Of a stretch of DNA of 64,000 bases, positions 47,966 to 57,603 are shown piece after piece; the stretch's first letter is position 1, and every line of letters starts with the position of its first letter. The notes beneath the pieces were generated by a model. The model was not told where the DNA came from, searched no databases, and worked only from the letters and a program-made list of their open reading frames with translations. The position numbers and the translations under genes are program-made. This stretch comes from Acheta domesticus (lineage: Eukaryota > Arthropoda > Insecta > Orthoptera > Gryllidae). The stretch lies in NCBI GenBank assembly GCA_031308135.1, contig JAHLJT010008756.1, positions 102,855,271-102,919,270 on the forward strand, in the 5' to 3' direction.

Positions 47966-48447
47966 GAAAACTTCAAAATCTCTTAGGAAGGGCTTTGCTT
48001 TGTGCCTTATTCAGAACTTGAATAAAAGAGAAACGTTGAATTATGTAGCAAAAGGAGGGCAGGTATGATGCATTCTTTTCATTTCGAAAGTGGTGTCTAT
48101 AATGTTTGGCTAGAATCGATGCAGCCTCCCAGGATAACCAGTTAAATTACGATGACAAATATGACAAAGGTCAAGATTTTCAAAAATGTTTTTAAAATGA
48201 TTTCTCAAATTACAAATTACAAATTACTCAAGTAACTTTGCTTTGTTATTAAGCATAACAAAGCAATTCAAGTTTGCATTGCTTGCAGACTGGTTTGTTG
48301 TGCCAAAAGTTAATGAAGTCTGTCTCTGTCTGTGTGCGTCTCTCTCACTCTGTCTCTCTCTTTTTGAAATGAGGATAATATGGTTAGGACATGTTCAGAT
48401 AAGGGAAATTAAGTATGTTCGTATGTTTTTTTTATTATATTTTTCTT

Positions 48448-49790
48448 GTAGGTCACAAAAACAAACCTGGTGTGCAAACGTTATCATGTAATGCAATGGT
48501 ACATTTTGTGCACCTTCAATGTGTGTGCGATTTACAGACAGGACATCTTGTCCTTCTCATTTGTGGAACAATAAATTGCCTTCTGTCATCAAATTGAATT
48601 TCCATGGAGACCTGCTCACAACAGGAAAAGCATTAGGGCATGTTTTAGATTTTGCCTTTCCGTATTTTTGCAAAAGATATCTTGCTATACATCTCCAAAA
48701 CAATAGTAAATCCATTTCTTGATTACCAGACTGTCTGCACAATATCCAACAATTTTAGATTGTGGCATCCAAACCCCACAAGAAAATTGGCCACTATCAT
48801 TTCTTCGATCTTCTATTTATCCTGTAATAACTTACATTTTGGTCCATTCTGTCAGTTCCTCCCATGTTATGATGGCAACATTTGATTATTTGGGGTTGAG
48901 TCATGTAAATTTTCTTTTTCATGGGGTCAAAATATCTTTAAACATTCGTGATAGGATTTACACTTTCACAGTTTGACACTGGGGTTACCACAGAATTGTC
49001 GTTCCAGCGACAAACAACCAGTTGTGAATGTTAATTAAATTTCATATCAAAAGTTCCTCTACATTCTCTTTTCCATTCTACTAAACTTTTCAATGGGCAA
49101 TCTTTAGTTCTATGGCTTCCGATAGTTCCACTTATACCAATTCGTGTTTCAGTTAAATTATTGACAATATTTAGGGACATGAAATAATTGTCTGCAAACA
49201 AATGATGAGGCAGAAAGTCACCATTACTATCTTTGGGCAAAATCTCACTGAATTGTGACAGGATTCCTCCTCCCAAACCATATTTTCTCTGCAGGTATTT
49301 TGAGGCCCTTTTTGAACCTTGATAAATATCAAAATTTACTAGATATGGAAGACGAAAGTTATGGCTCTATACTTTGTACCGAAAACGTATGGGTTTGCCC
49401 CTAATAAATTATTTTTACGCCATGGCGACCAAAGTAAAGTATCATGGCTTCATCTATACTACTTTCTCTTTCCCAAACTGCATATTCATGAAAACCATTT
49501 CTAAGATAATTTAAGTATGGCCGAATTTTATAAAGTTTGTCATTCATGTCTAAATTAGTATTGTCATTTAGATGTATGTTACGCATTACATTTTCGAAAC
49601 GACTTCTCATTGCATTTGATATTGCGTAATTCTTTGTATCATCACTTACATTCTTTTTCAAGGAGCATCGTACCCACTGAGCAACAATATCCGAAAGAAA
49701 ACTTTAAGTTCCTCAGCAGATATTTCAAAGTTTGCTCGCCCTTTATGTACGGCGTACAATACACTGCTTCACACCATATACAATCATCAG
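48448..49790 (-). pseudogene. piggyBac-type transposase, decayed, N-terminus missing
   Basis: Read on the - strand from about 49790. In order: EISAEELKVFFRILLLSGYD; after a frameshift MRSRFENVMRNIHLND; SIDEAMILYFGRHG (first catalytic Asp); RGKPIRFRYKV, then a stop; KYGLGGGIL; HHLFADNYFMSLNIV (second Asp); RGTFDMKFN and a stop; RWNDNSVVTPVSN (third Asp); MGGTDRMDQNVSYYRI; and RYLLQKYGKA. The last block, 48565-48450 in another frame, is a Cys-rich tail RRTRCPVCKS...RCTKCTIALHD. All three Asp motifs and the tail are traceable, but at least five stops or frameshifts kill it. The first hundred or so residues are absent where repeat R begins at 49795. Inside ARMT1 intron 5, antisense to the gene. 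Confidence 0.85.
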
Positions 49791-49794
49791 TAAA

Positions 49795-51247
49795 CTAGTG
49801 GTGCTACAGAATGTCACAAGACTATCCCGTATTTGTTTTCTATTTTCTTTGGTCTCGGCTAGCTATTCGAACTTGCCACATACTCTTCCTAGCTGCCTTC
49901 TATCGCCGTCCAAAGTTAATTTTTTTATCCCTTTGATCGTTTTTTGGTTTCCTAATAATAGAACGAAAATATTATCAGAATATTCAAGAACTGTAGAACA
50001 TCGGCATAAATTGCATTTTTTTTTTTTTCTTGTAATTTTGGAGCGGTTTTGAAGAAAATGGCGTTTAAGTGCTACTGTAAATGCGAAAAATGACGCTCTT
50101 TTGCACAGGAACCATTTGTGATTTCGAAAAACTTCTTTAGAAGTCATTTGAAGCACCTTAACTCACAAATACAGTAGTGTTTACAAATTGCTGTAAATGT
50201 GGATATTACGGTGTGAGAGTTTTTTTTTTTAAATGCTCATTTTTCATTTTTGAAAAACAAAAAAAAAAGCCAAAATGAACTTTATATCATATATCATAAA
50301 GAGTCCTATTAGCACTACCCGTTCAAAAATAGTGAAGAAAAAATTTGGAACCATTTATTAGAAAATGGCGTTTGAGGGTTTCAGAAAATGCGGGATTTTG
50401 AGCTAGTTTTCGCAGAAAACGGTTGAGTTTCGAGAAACGTTACTTGACATTATTTAAAGCACATGTACTCATAAATATAATAATGTCAACGAATCGCTGC
50501 TAATGTAAATATTAACGACGTGAGAGACGAGTAAAAAAATTAAATTTTTATAATTTTTGAAGGAAAAAAAAAAGAATAAAGCAATATGGCATTTATGTCA
50601 TCTCATAGAGTACATTAGTTCTCATAGAGTCTCGTAGAGTACGTGTGTACATATTGCACACAATATTGCGCGAAAACTAGTAAAATTTTCAAAAAAAAAT
50701 GTACATGACCTTAATGAAAGAATTATGAAGAACAAATTTTATTTGAAGGAAAAATCTCTATCTTTAATTTTGTAGTTGTAGGAAGAGACAGAAGAAAATT
50801 AAAACTTTTGCAATTATCGAAAAATTCTTTGTTTCTTTGTTGTTTTTTTTCCAAAAATTATAAAAATGTAATTTTTTTACTTGTCTCTCACGTCGTTAAT
50901 ATTTACATTAGCGGCGATTTGTTGACATATATGTGCTTTAAGTAATGTCAATTAAAGTTTGTCGAAAACTCAACCGTTTTCTGTGAAAACTAGCTCAGAA
51001 TTCCGCATTTTCAAAAACGCTCAAACGTCATTTTCTCATAAATAGTTCCAATTTTTTCTCCCAACTTTTGGAACGGATTGTGCTAATTGCACTCTTTAAT
51101 AAGACGTAAAGTTCATTTTTTTTGTTTTTTCAAAAATGACACAAATGTAATTTTTTTAAAGGTCTCTCAAATCTTTGGGGTAATTTTGAATGGTAATCTC
51201 AAATCAACACAGGAAAGTATGTGCTGTTGTATCACCACTAGTTTTAA
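49795..51247. repeat. AT-rich repeat R (copy 4), with inverted ends
   Basis: Starts ACTAGTGGTGCTACAGAATG at 49795 and ends with the complement of ACTAGTGGTGATACAACAGC at 51247, so the unit has clear inverted termini. The interior shares long AT-rich phrases with copies 2 and 5, partly in inverted order (for example CGTGAGAGACGAGTAAAAAA at about 50519 and its complement near 50880). Non-coding. It adjoins the truncated end of the piggyBac pseudogene. Confidence 0.65.
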
Positions 51248-51996
51248 AGATCTCTCACACCATTAATATGCAAATTTCCAGCTATTTGCGAACACTATTG
51301 TATTTGCGAGTTGATGTACTTCAAATTACTTCCAATTATGTTTTTCGAAAACTCAAGAATTCTCTGTGAAACAGAGCTTTCAAATTTCAAGAGAAATTTG
51401 AAGCCATTTTCTTAAAAACGGCTGCAATTTTTTCAAAGAAAATTGCCATTTATACTGTAGTTTTTCTAACTTTAACCCCTCAAGGCCCGTGTTCACGATG
51501 GAATATGTCACGATATTTCGCGACGTTCTCATTCGTACCGCCAGATACTGCCTGATCGCGACCGTATCAAGCAGTGCTTGCGATCATACGACATCTAGCG
51601 GCATGACAGAGAAAGACGCGATATGCTGTGTGATATTCCATCATGGCCTTAGGGGCTTGAGGGATAGAGTTAGAAAAATCGCACTTTAGAACGAGGTTTT
51701 TCTGTTCTTTAATATTCTTTAAAATATTTCTGTTCTATTATTAGGAAACCGAAAAATTGACAAAATGTCAAAAAGCAGCTGGCAGGAGTATGTGTCAAGT
51801 CCCAGTAGCTAGCCGGGACCTTAGGAAATTTAAAACTAATACGGAAAAGTCTGTGCCATTCTGTAGCACCTCTAGTTTGTTATCAGGGCCCAGGAATTAA
51901 TTTTTTTCTGCCAAAAATCCGCCGCCTTTTCGCGCATCATTACATAACTTTCCCTATACTACGAATACGATTCGTATACTTATGTATACGGGAAAG
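51248..51996. repeat. AT-rich repeat R (copy 5), split by a MITE
   Basis: Complement-oriented R text continues (AAGATCTCTCACACCATTAA), is interrupted by the MITE at 51453-51686, then resumes with GTTCTTTAATATTCT and CCGAAAAATTGACAAAATG. It reaches the end block AGCACCTCTAGTTTGTTATC near 51877 and a tail GTATACGGGAAAGTAAAA at 51979-51996, identical to the end of copy 2. Confidence 0.6.
51453..51686. mobile_element. Hairpin MITE, subfamily A (copy 3)
   Basis: 234 bp. Left end TACTGTAGTTTTTCTAACTT; right end complement of AAGTGCGATTTTTCTAACTC. TA flanks at 51451-51452 and 51687-51688. The inner stem is shared with copies at 1832, 28779 and 62590. It interrupts repeat R: the same R text is uninterrupted (in reverse orientation) at about 36200-36300. 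Confidence 0.85.
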
Positions 51997-53173
51997 TAAA
52001 AATTGTTAGATTGGTGACAGATTTCATCAAGTAAAGCACGCATACTGCGCCAATCCCCGGTAGTAAACAGCCCTGTCTCGTAATACAGGATTTTAAGAAA
52101 CCTCGGTTAGTATTACCTGCGCGACTTTTCGTGACCGGTTGCCAACTTCCCCATCCCTTGCTCAATAAACAATTGAAGGTTAACGCTCGAAGCGAAAAGT
52201 GATGACATTACGAACACGTGATCATTGAAACGCAATGAAAACTATTTGCTGTTGAAGACGAGAAATCGTGTTCCTGTCCCCCCCCCCCCAAAAAAAACCT
52301 AAAGAAATGGCCGAAGCAGGTCCAAATCCATCCAAGGAGGTACACCTCGAACGCTTGAGAAAGTTAAAACGGAAATTAATGGGAAAGTTGCTAAGATACG
52401 ATAGATATTCGAGAGATATGCACTGCTTCATAAAATCTAGTGGCCGATTTCTTAACTAACTTTCTAACTTGACCCACATTTCTCCAACCCATGAAAGTTG
52501 GCACTTCTACTATTTTTTTCACCGAGAAGATTTATGTGTTGTTAATTCTGTTGTAACTCCACTATATGGCGCTACATATTCACGTCAAATGCAACCTGCA
52601 ACACACTCGGCAGCATTTTGAATTTATTTCGTAAAATAACTCCTAAACGAGGCGTTCTAGGGCCCTAAAAACTAAAATTTTGAGGCAGAAGGCCTCAAAG
52701 AAACTGTTCTCACATTCTATTACATTTTTGCTGGTATTATCTCAAATGCTCAGAGACGTGCAGAATTTGCAAGTAAATGTGAATGAGAGGTACAGACAGC
52801 GGCAGAGACAGATAGGGACTGGACGGTGAGGGAGGGGGGAGATAGTGAGAAACGGTGATGGGAGGGGAAACAGGGAGATGAAGGGCAGAACAACGTCTGC
52901 CGGGTTTTCCTAGTTACTATTAAAACCTACAAATTACGGACGGAAAAGAGAAAAGAAAAACATTCAAAGTAACGTTCACAACATTCGAGCTTATTAACTA
53001 TTGTACTGATGCCACCCCTGGAGATATGAACCTAGTTTTTGCAAATATTTTTGGATGTGTTTCAGTCTGTAGGTATTCAATCATGTTGTGGATTCTGATT
53101 TGTCAAAATAAAAAAAACATGTATTCACAAAGTTACGTTGCCGATGTCATTCACAATTCGATTTTTGTTCCAG
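51997..53173. other. End of ARMT1 intron 5, no gene seen
   Basis: Mostly unassigned. 52268-52459 is an open frame with a basic, protein-like stretch (HLERLRKLKRKLMGKLL) right after a C-run and an A-run. I cannot name it; it might be a retrocopy fragment. The 3' splice site of the intron, TTTTTGTTCCAG, ends at 53173. Confidence 0.4.
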
Positions 53174-53751
53174 ATATGGTGTTAGATAATGCAGGATATG
53201 AACTTTACACAGACCTGTGTCTTGCAGACTTAATGGTTACCTTCTCCTTAGCATCACAAGTTCGTTTTCGAGTGAAGATTCTTCCATGGTATGTGTCAGA
53301 TGTGTGTACACCTGATTTTCAGTGGACCTTACAAATTTTATCCAATTCAGAAAACTCGGACGTCTCTGCTTTGGCTAATCGTTGGCTGGATCATATGAAT
53401 TCTGGAAAATGGGTGTTGTGTGCAGATGAATTTTGGACATTGCCTCATGTGTTTAATCAGATGCAAAATGTAGATCCGACTTTATATCAAGAACTATCTA
53501 ATGCTGTTCTAATGATTATTAAAGGAGATCTTAATTATCGCAAGTTGACTGGTGATATAAATTGGGAGCCTACTAAACCTTTTTCAGAAGCATTGTCTGG
53601 ATTTCGACCCACAAATATTGCAGCACTCAGAACACTTAAAGCAGATACAATCTGTGGCTTGTTAGCAGGTCAAGCAGAAGAAACTGCTAATAAGAGCTCA
53701 GAATGGCTTATTTCAGGCCAGTATGCAGTTGTTCAGTACTGTTCATTATGA
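53174..53751 (+). CDS. ARMT1: ARMT1-type phosphatase, exon 6 (catalytic domain)
   Basis: Last coding exon, residues 260-451, joined in phase 1 to the exon ending at 41262. It holds the DUF89 active site. Judging by alignment to the yeast and human proteins the metal ligands are Asp264 and Asn265 in MVLDNAGYEL and Asp302 in WYVSD, 38 residues apart as in relatives. KGDLNYRKLTGD (376-387) forms the phosphate-binding loop, and FWTLPH and RTLKAD are further family blocks. The stop follows AVVQYCSL, matching the human C-terminus GIFQYDGPL in position. The reading frame could be opened upstream to 53026, but that part is intron. Separated from exon 5 by 11.9 kb filled with transposons, yet its splice site and frame are intact, so the gene is probably functional. 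Confidence 0.94.
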
Positions 53752-54298
53752 CTACTAACAAAAGTGTAGATAAAGTGATATTTTATTGTGATTATGAGAA
53801 TAATGGAAGTAATTTTTTGCAAGATCTCACCCAAGTAATACCACAGATTTGTCAATTGTTAAGACTCTATTTTCATTGTAATGCAATTATGCTTCTAAAC
53901 CAAATTAATGCATGAAGTGCTGTGCATTCAAAAACTTATACATTGGTTTTACTTCCCATAGTGAATTTATTCATATATACGGTACAGTATGTGCTGAGTG
54001 CTGATGAATATTACCTGTAATAATTTGAACGTTATATAAAATTGTTCACATCTTGAAAGCCATAAGTTTTGTGATATTTGTTCAAAATATATGCGAATGA
54101 ATTGAATACTCTATAGGAAAACTAATTTTCTTTTCTGTATTTATTATGGAGTTGTAATGTTTGATGATGCCATGCATGATTATTGATCACCAAAGGTTTT
54201 TCAAATTTTCTTTTAATTTTAATTTATCAGATATAAGTTTTATTGTTTTAAAATATTATTGTTGCCATTGATGCTACAATCTGTTACATTCTTTATGA

Positions 54299-54304
54299 AA
54301 TAAA
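54299..54304 (+). terminator. ARMT1 polyadenylation signal AATAAA
   Basis: Canonical AATAAA 548 bp after the ARMT1 stop, followed by a T-rich stretch. Probable end of the transcript; another AATAAA lies at about 54361. Confidence 0.5.
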
Positions 54305-54319
54305 AAAATTTGTTATTTA

Positions 54320-54900
54320 CCTTCACTTATTTGAATTGTAAACAATAACTCCCACATGGAAATAAAATGAGACCCCACGGTATTAAAGAATACATATGGT
54401 ATACTATCTGCAAGGGGTATTTGTGTGAAAACTCAATATACCTTGAAATGAATTTTCAGTTGCTTATCACAAAAATTCATTTTGAGGTAGTGGTGGTTCA
54501 TGCCACTTGGATGTGCAACGTCTCTTTTCTCCCCCCTCCTCCCACCCTGTCTGTCACACACACACACACACCCTCACAAATCATTAAAAATAAACACGAG
54601 GCTTCTTGTGAACTCTGAAAGTATGCTGAACTGTACCTTTCATCAACAGAGACGGTTGGCCGCATTTCTTTTCACAACACTTGCTTCGACTTTGCTCGGG
54701 AAGGACCGCTCGAAAATGTTTACGAGCTTCGGGTTACCCAGTGGTTACTCAGAACTGTTTTCTCCAGGGGTGTTAGGAGTTCAATTGTGCACTAATTCAA
54801 AATTTTTACTTGCACTTTTGCTATAGAGAATTTTCCATAAGTTCACTGTACAAATGTAAGGCCGAGAGCACAAATTTATATACCCAATATAACAAACTGG
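54320..54900. other. No gene seen; short CA repeat
   Basis: Intergenic sequence after ARMT1. A CA microsatellite of about eight units is at 54555-54571. No supported coding sequence. Confidence 0.45.
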
Positions 54901-54904
54901 AAAA

Positions 54905-55170
54905 TTTGCAGTTTACACTGAAGAAACTCGTCCATTCGACGGTGTTTCTTTTCCGCAAATTTTTCTGCGACTTTTCTTATTGAAGCCATTGATTTTTTTC
55001 ACTAATGACTTCTCAACTGACGGCATAGCTAATGCGGAAAGTCTGTCCTCTGACATGGTGCTCCGTAGGAAGGTCTTGATGCGTTTCAATGTTTAAAAAT
55101 ATCTTTCAGTTTTACTAGTTGTCGTAGGGATTATAACAAGCATGTTGAGAGGCTTAGCAATCACTAAAAG
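54905..55170 (-). pseudogene. hAT transposase C-terminal remnant
   Basis: On the - strand the text reads NMLVIIPTTTSKTERYF, a stop in place of the expected Cys, then TLKRIKTFLRSTMSEDRL and a shifted KFAEKKHRRMDEFL. This is the dimerisation domain of the same hAT family as 18670-18783 (shared TLKRIKTFLRSTMSE). The Tc1 element starts 80 bp upstream of it. No hAT ends were found, so it is an old, isolated remnant. Confidence 0.8.
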
Positions 55171-55250
55171 TCTCTTGCAAATTGTTTTGTAAAATTAAGG
55201 CCATACACATTACGAAAATTACTACGCTCATACACTAATAACTGTATGTA

Positions 55251-56643
55251 CTCATGGTCATAAAAAAGCTGCAACCAGAAGGACGAGGCAGGCTGCGGTC
55301 ATTGTTGGCAGGTAGGTAGAGGGTACCACGCTTATAAAATGATTACACTTTCACGTTTGTAGGACCATCATTTATTGCGCTACGCGGCCCCAGACGGCAG
55401 AGGTTAGTACGGCGTGCGGTCCCCATGTTGGCGAACACACGCGTCCAGACGTCGCGGCATCAAGCTGTACAGGTCTTGAATGGAGTCCTGTGCTAGTCCA
55501 TCCCATGCAGCTTGCACCTGAGCGCGCAGTTCTAGCAGATTGGTGGGTAGGGGTGGGATCCTGATCGCAAACTCCATAGCACCCCCAACATTCTCGATCG
55601 AGGAGAGGTCTGGCCATGGCAGAGTATCCACGGCTGCAAGGCATGCTCGGGAGATGGCTACGGTATGCAGTCGCGCGTTGTGTTGAAATCGGGCATGGGC
55701 CTGGGCGTTCACGAACGGCAGAGCCTCTGGTTGCAGGATCTTCTGAATGTACCGCGCGACTGTCACGGTGCCTCCAAGGAACTCAAACGGTGAACGGGCC
55801 CCGATATCGCGCCCCCATACCATCATCAAGCTGGCGGGACGTGTGATGGAATACTACATACCGCTCGTCATGGCGCTCCCCACTACGCCTCCACACACGG
55901 ACACAGATCCGTGTGTGGTCATCGCCATCTAGGTAGAAGCGGGACTCGTCGCTGAAGATGACCCGCTGCCCACATGGCCCCACACCAGGCGAGTCTAGCG
56001 ACGTTGCTGGAGTGTGGACGTGACAGGCGTAGTAACGGTCGGCGTGCGGCGAGCCCTGCGTTGTGCAACCGCCTGCCAATGGTAGTGGCACTTACAGAAT
56101 GTGACACTGCAGGCTGCACACCCCGCTGAATAGCATCTATCGTTGACGTTGGATCTGTTCGCGAGTGGCGGACAATCCGTCGGTCCCCCTTCGTGGTGCG
56201 TGACGGACGTCCATATCCTGCATTTCGTGTGTGCGTGCCTTCCTCAATCCATTGCCGCCAACAGCGGGCGTTGGTGGTGTCTGTACGACCGGTGTGGCTC
56301 GCAATATGGCGGCAGGACCAACCAGCCTCCCGCACACCCACGATGCGGCCACTCTCTAACGCGTTTAAGTGGACAACTGGCTGTCGAACGCGTCGCCTAG
56401 GCGTAGTGTAAATGCAGGTGACGCTCTGGCGACGCCACCCGATGTCGCAATTGCCGGCGCGCCCGTTTGAGGCCCTTTTATCTAGACCGATAGGCACGAC
56501 GTCACGCACCAACCCCCGACCCCCAGTGCCCAGCTGACCGTGAAAACGAAATCATTGGCTTAGCGAATGGTGTGCAAAATACCCACAGAGTTTGCAGCGG
56601 ATCAGTAGGGTCTTTCGGGGTGCAGCTTTTTTATGACGATGAG
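55251..56643 (-). mobile_element. Tc1-like transposon, complete ends
   Basis: 1393 bp. The left end is CTCATGGTCATAAAAAAGCT then GCAACC; the right end is the complement of CTCATCGTCATAAAAAAGCT. A TA lies at each side (55249-55250 and 56644-56645). It encodes one - strand transposase, which is broken. GC content is clearly higher than in its surroundings, suggesting a recent arrival relative to the AT-rich neighbours (inference). Confidence 0.92.
55404..56512 (-). pseudogene. Tc1 transposase, frameshifted, catalytic Asp lost
   Basis: Read on the - strand. The N-terminal two-part HTH DNA-binding region (56512 to about 55990) shows SGRIVGVREAGWSCRHIASH and NAGYGRPSRTT. A frameshift near 56000 leads to the first catalytic block VIFSDESRFYLDG. 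A second near 55820 leads to MMMVWGRD. The second block should read QDNARPHT but reads FQHNARLHT, so its catalytic Asp is missing. The third block DLSSIENVGGAM keeps the Glu. It ends GDRTPY at 55404. Two frameshifts and a lost catalytic residue make it inactive. Confidence 0.88.
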
Positions 56644-56645
56644 TA

Positions 56646-57595
56646 TGCGCACACGGAGGCTCTGTAGCATATCTCACAACCCATGACTGCTAGTGCCTGT
56701 TCTTGTTTTGGCAAACGCATATCTTTACCTCCTTTCAATACTGCACGTCGATACAGCAGGGAAGGAAGTGAGCTATGCGTACTCTGTAGCAACTTTCCTC
56801 TTTTTGAGTTGTCCCATTCAAGAGCTTAGGCGGGCAGGTACTCGTTCTCACATACCAGAATCTTTTCGCGCTGCGCAGGGTGGGTGGGTGGGCAAAGGCA
56901 TTAGCCAGCAAACAAAACGTCTCTAGGCGATTCTGTTCAGTAAACTTAAGAAACAAAAATGTAATACTGAAGATGTGGAGGGAAGTTATGATTAATTTTT
57001 CCATTTATTGACAGCAACATTTTTATCTAATGAAAGCCGGCTCAGAAATCAGAAAGGTATCTCGTGAAACATGACCGCCAACTCTTCATTATTTATAACA
57101 AAACAAATTGGAAAATCGTAATAATATTAATAAAATAAACTTCCTAAATTTTCTAATAATTTCTCCTCCGTTAAACAGAGGCACTGCGACTGCGCTTCCT
57201 ATTCATAATGTTCCCTGTGTCTCTGAAGCGCTGAATTAATCTACAAATTGTTGACTTGTTGGAAACTTTCCGGAAAATTTTCTTGAAACATTTCCCGGCG
57301 CTTTAAGGAAGATTTAGTGCTGAAGTAAATTTCCACCAAAAATACACATTGATCCCTCGTCAACATTTGAATGAATGACTGCCCAAGGACAGAATAAGTG
57401 CTTGTTCTTTCTTCCAACTAAAATAGCCCCGTTCGCCCACCCCGAATTCTGCAACGGGGGGGAGTCGTTAAAAGTGAAAGGGAAGCCAAAGGTATTTCAC
57501 GCGTTGCCTAATTGCCAAAACAAGTGGTTGTTTTCTTAGATATGGATTGCGACTTAGCATATATCGAAATGGACGACGTCCATTGGTCCCATAGA
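56646..57595. other. No gene seen
   Basis: Unassigned sequence between the Tc1 and hAT elements. Short open frames have no recognisable motif. Confidence 0.4.
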
Positions 57596-57603
57596 GTCAG
57601 TAA

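Noticed and set aside
52268..52459. Small open frame with a basic protein-like stretch
   Set aside because: Starts in a C-run and A-run, lies inside an intron and matches no family I can recall. It could be a retrocopy fragment, but there is not enough to call it.
53026..53173. Extension of the ARMT1 last exon upstream to the first ATG of the open frame
   Set aside because: The conserved protein begins exactly after the acceptor at 53173 and phase matches exon 5; the upstream part has no similarity to the family.
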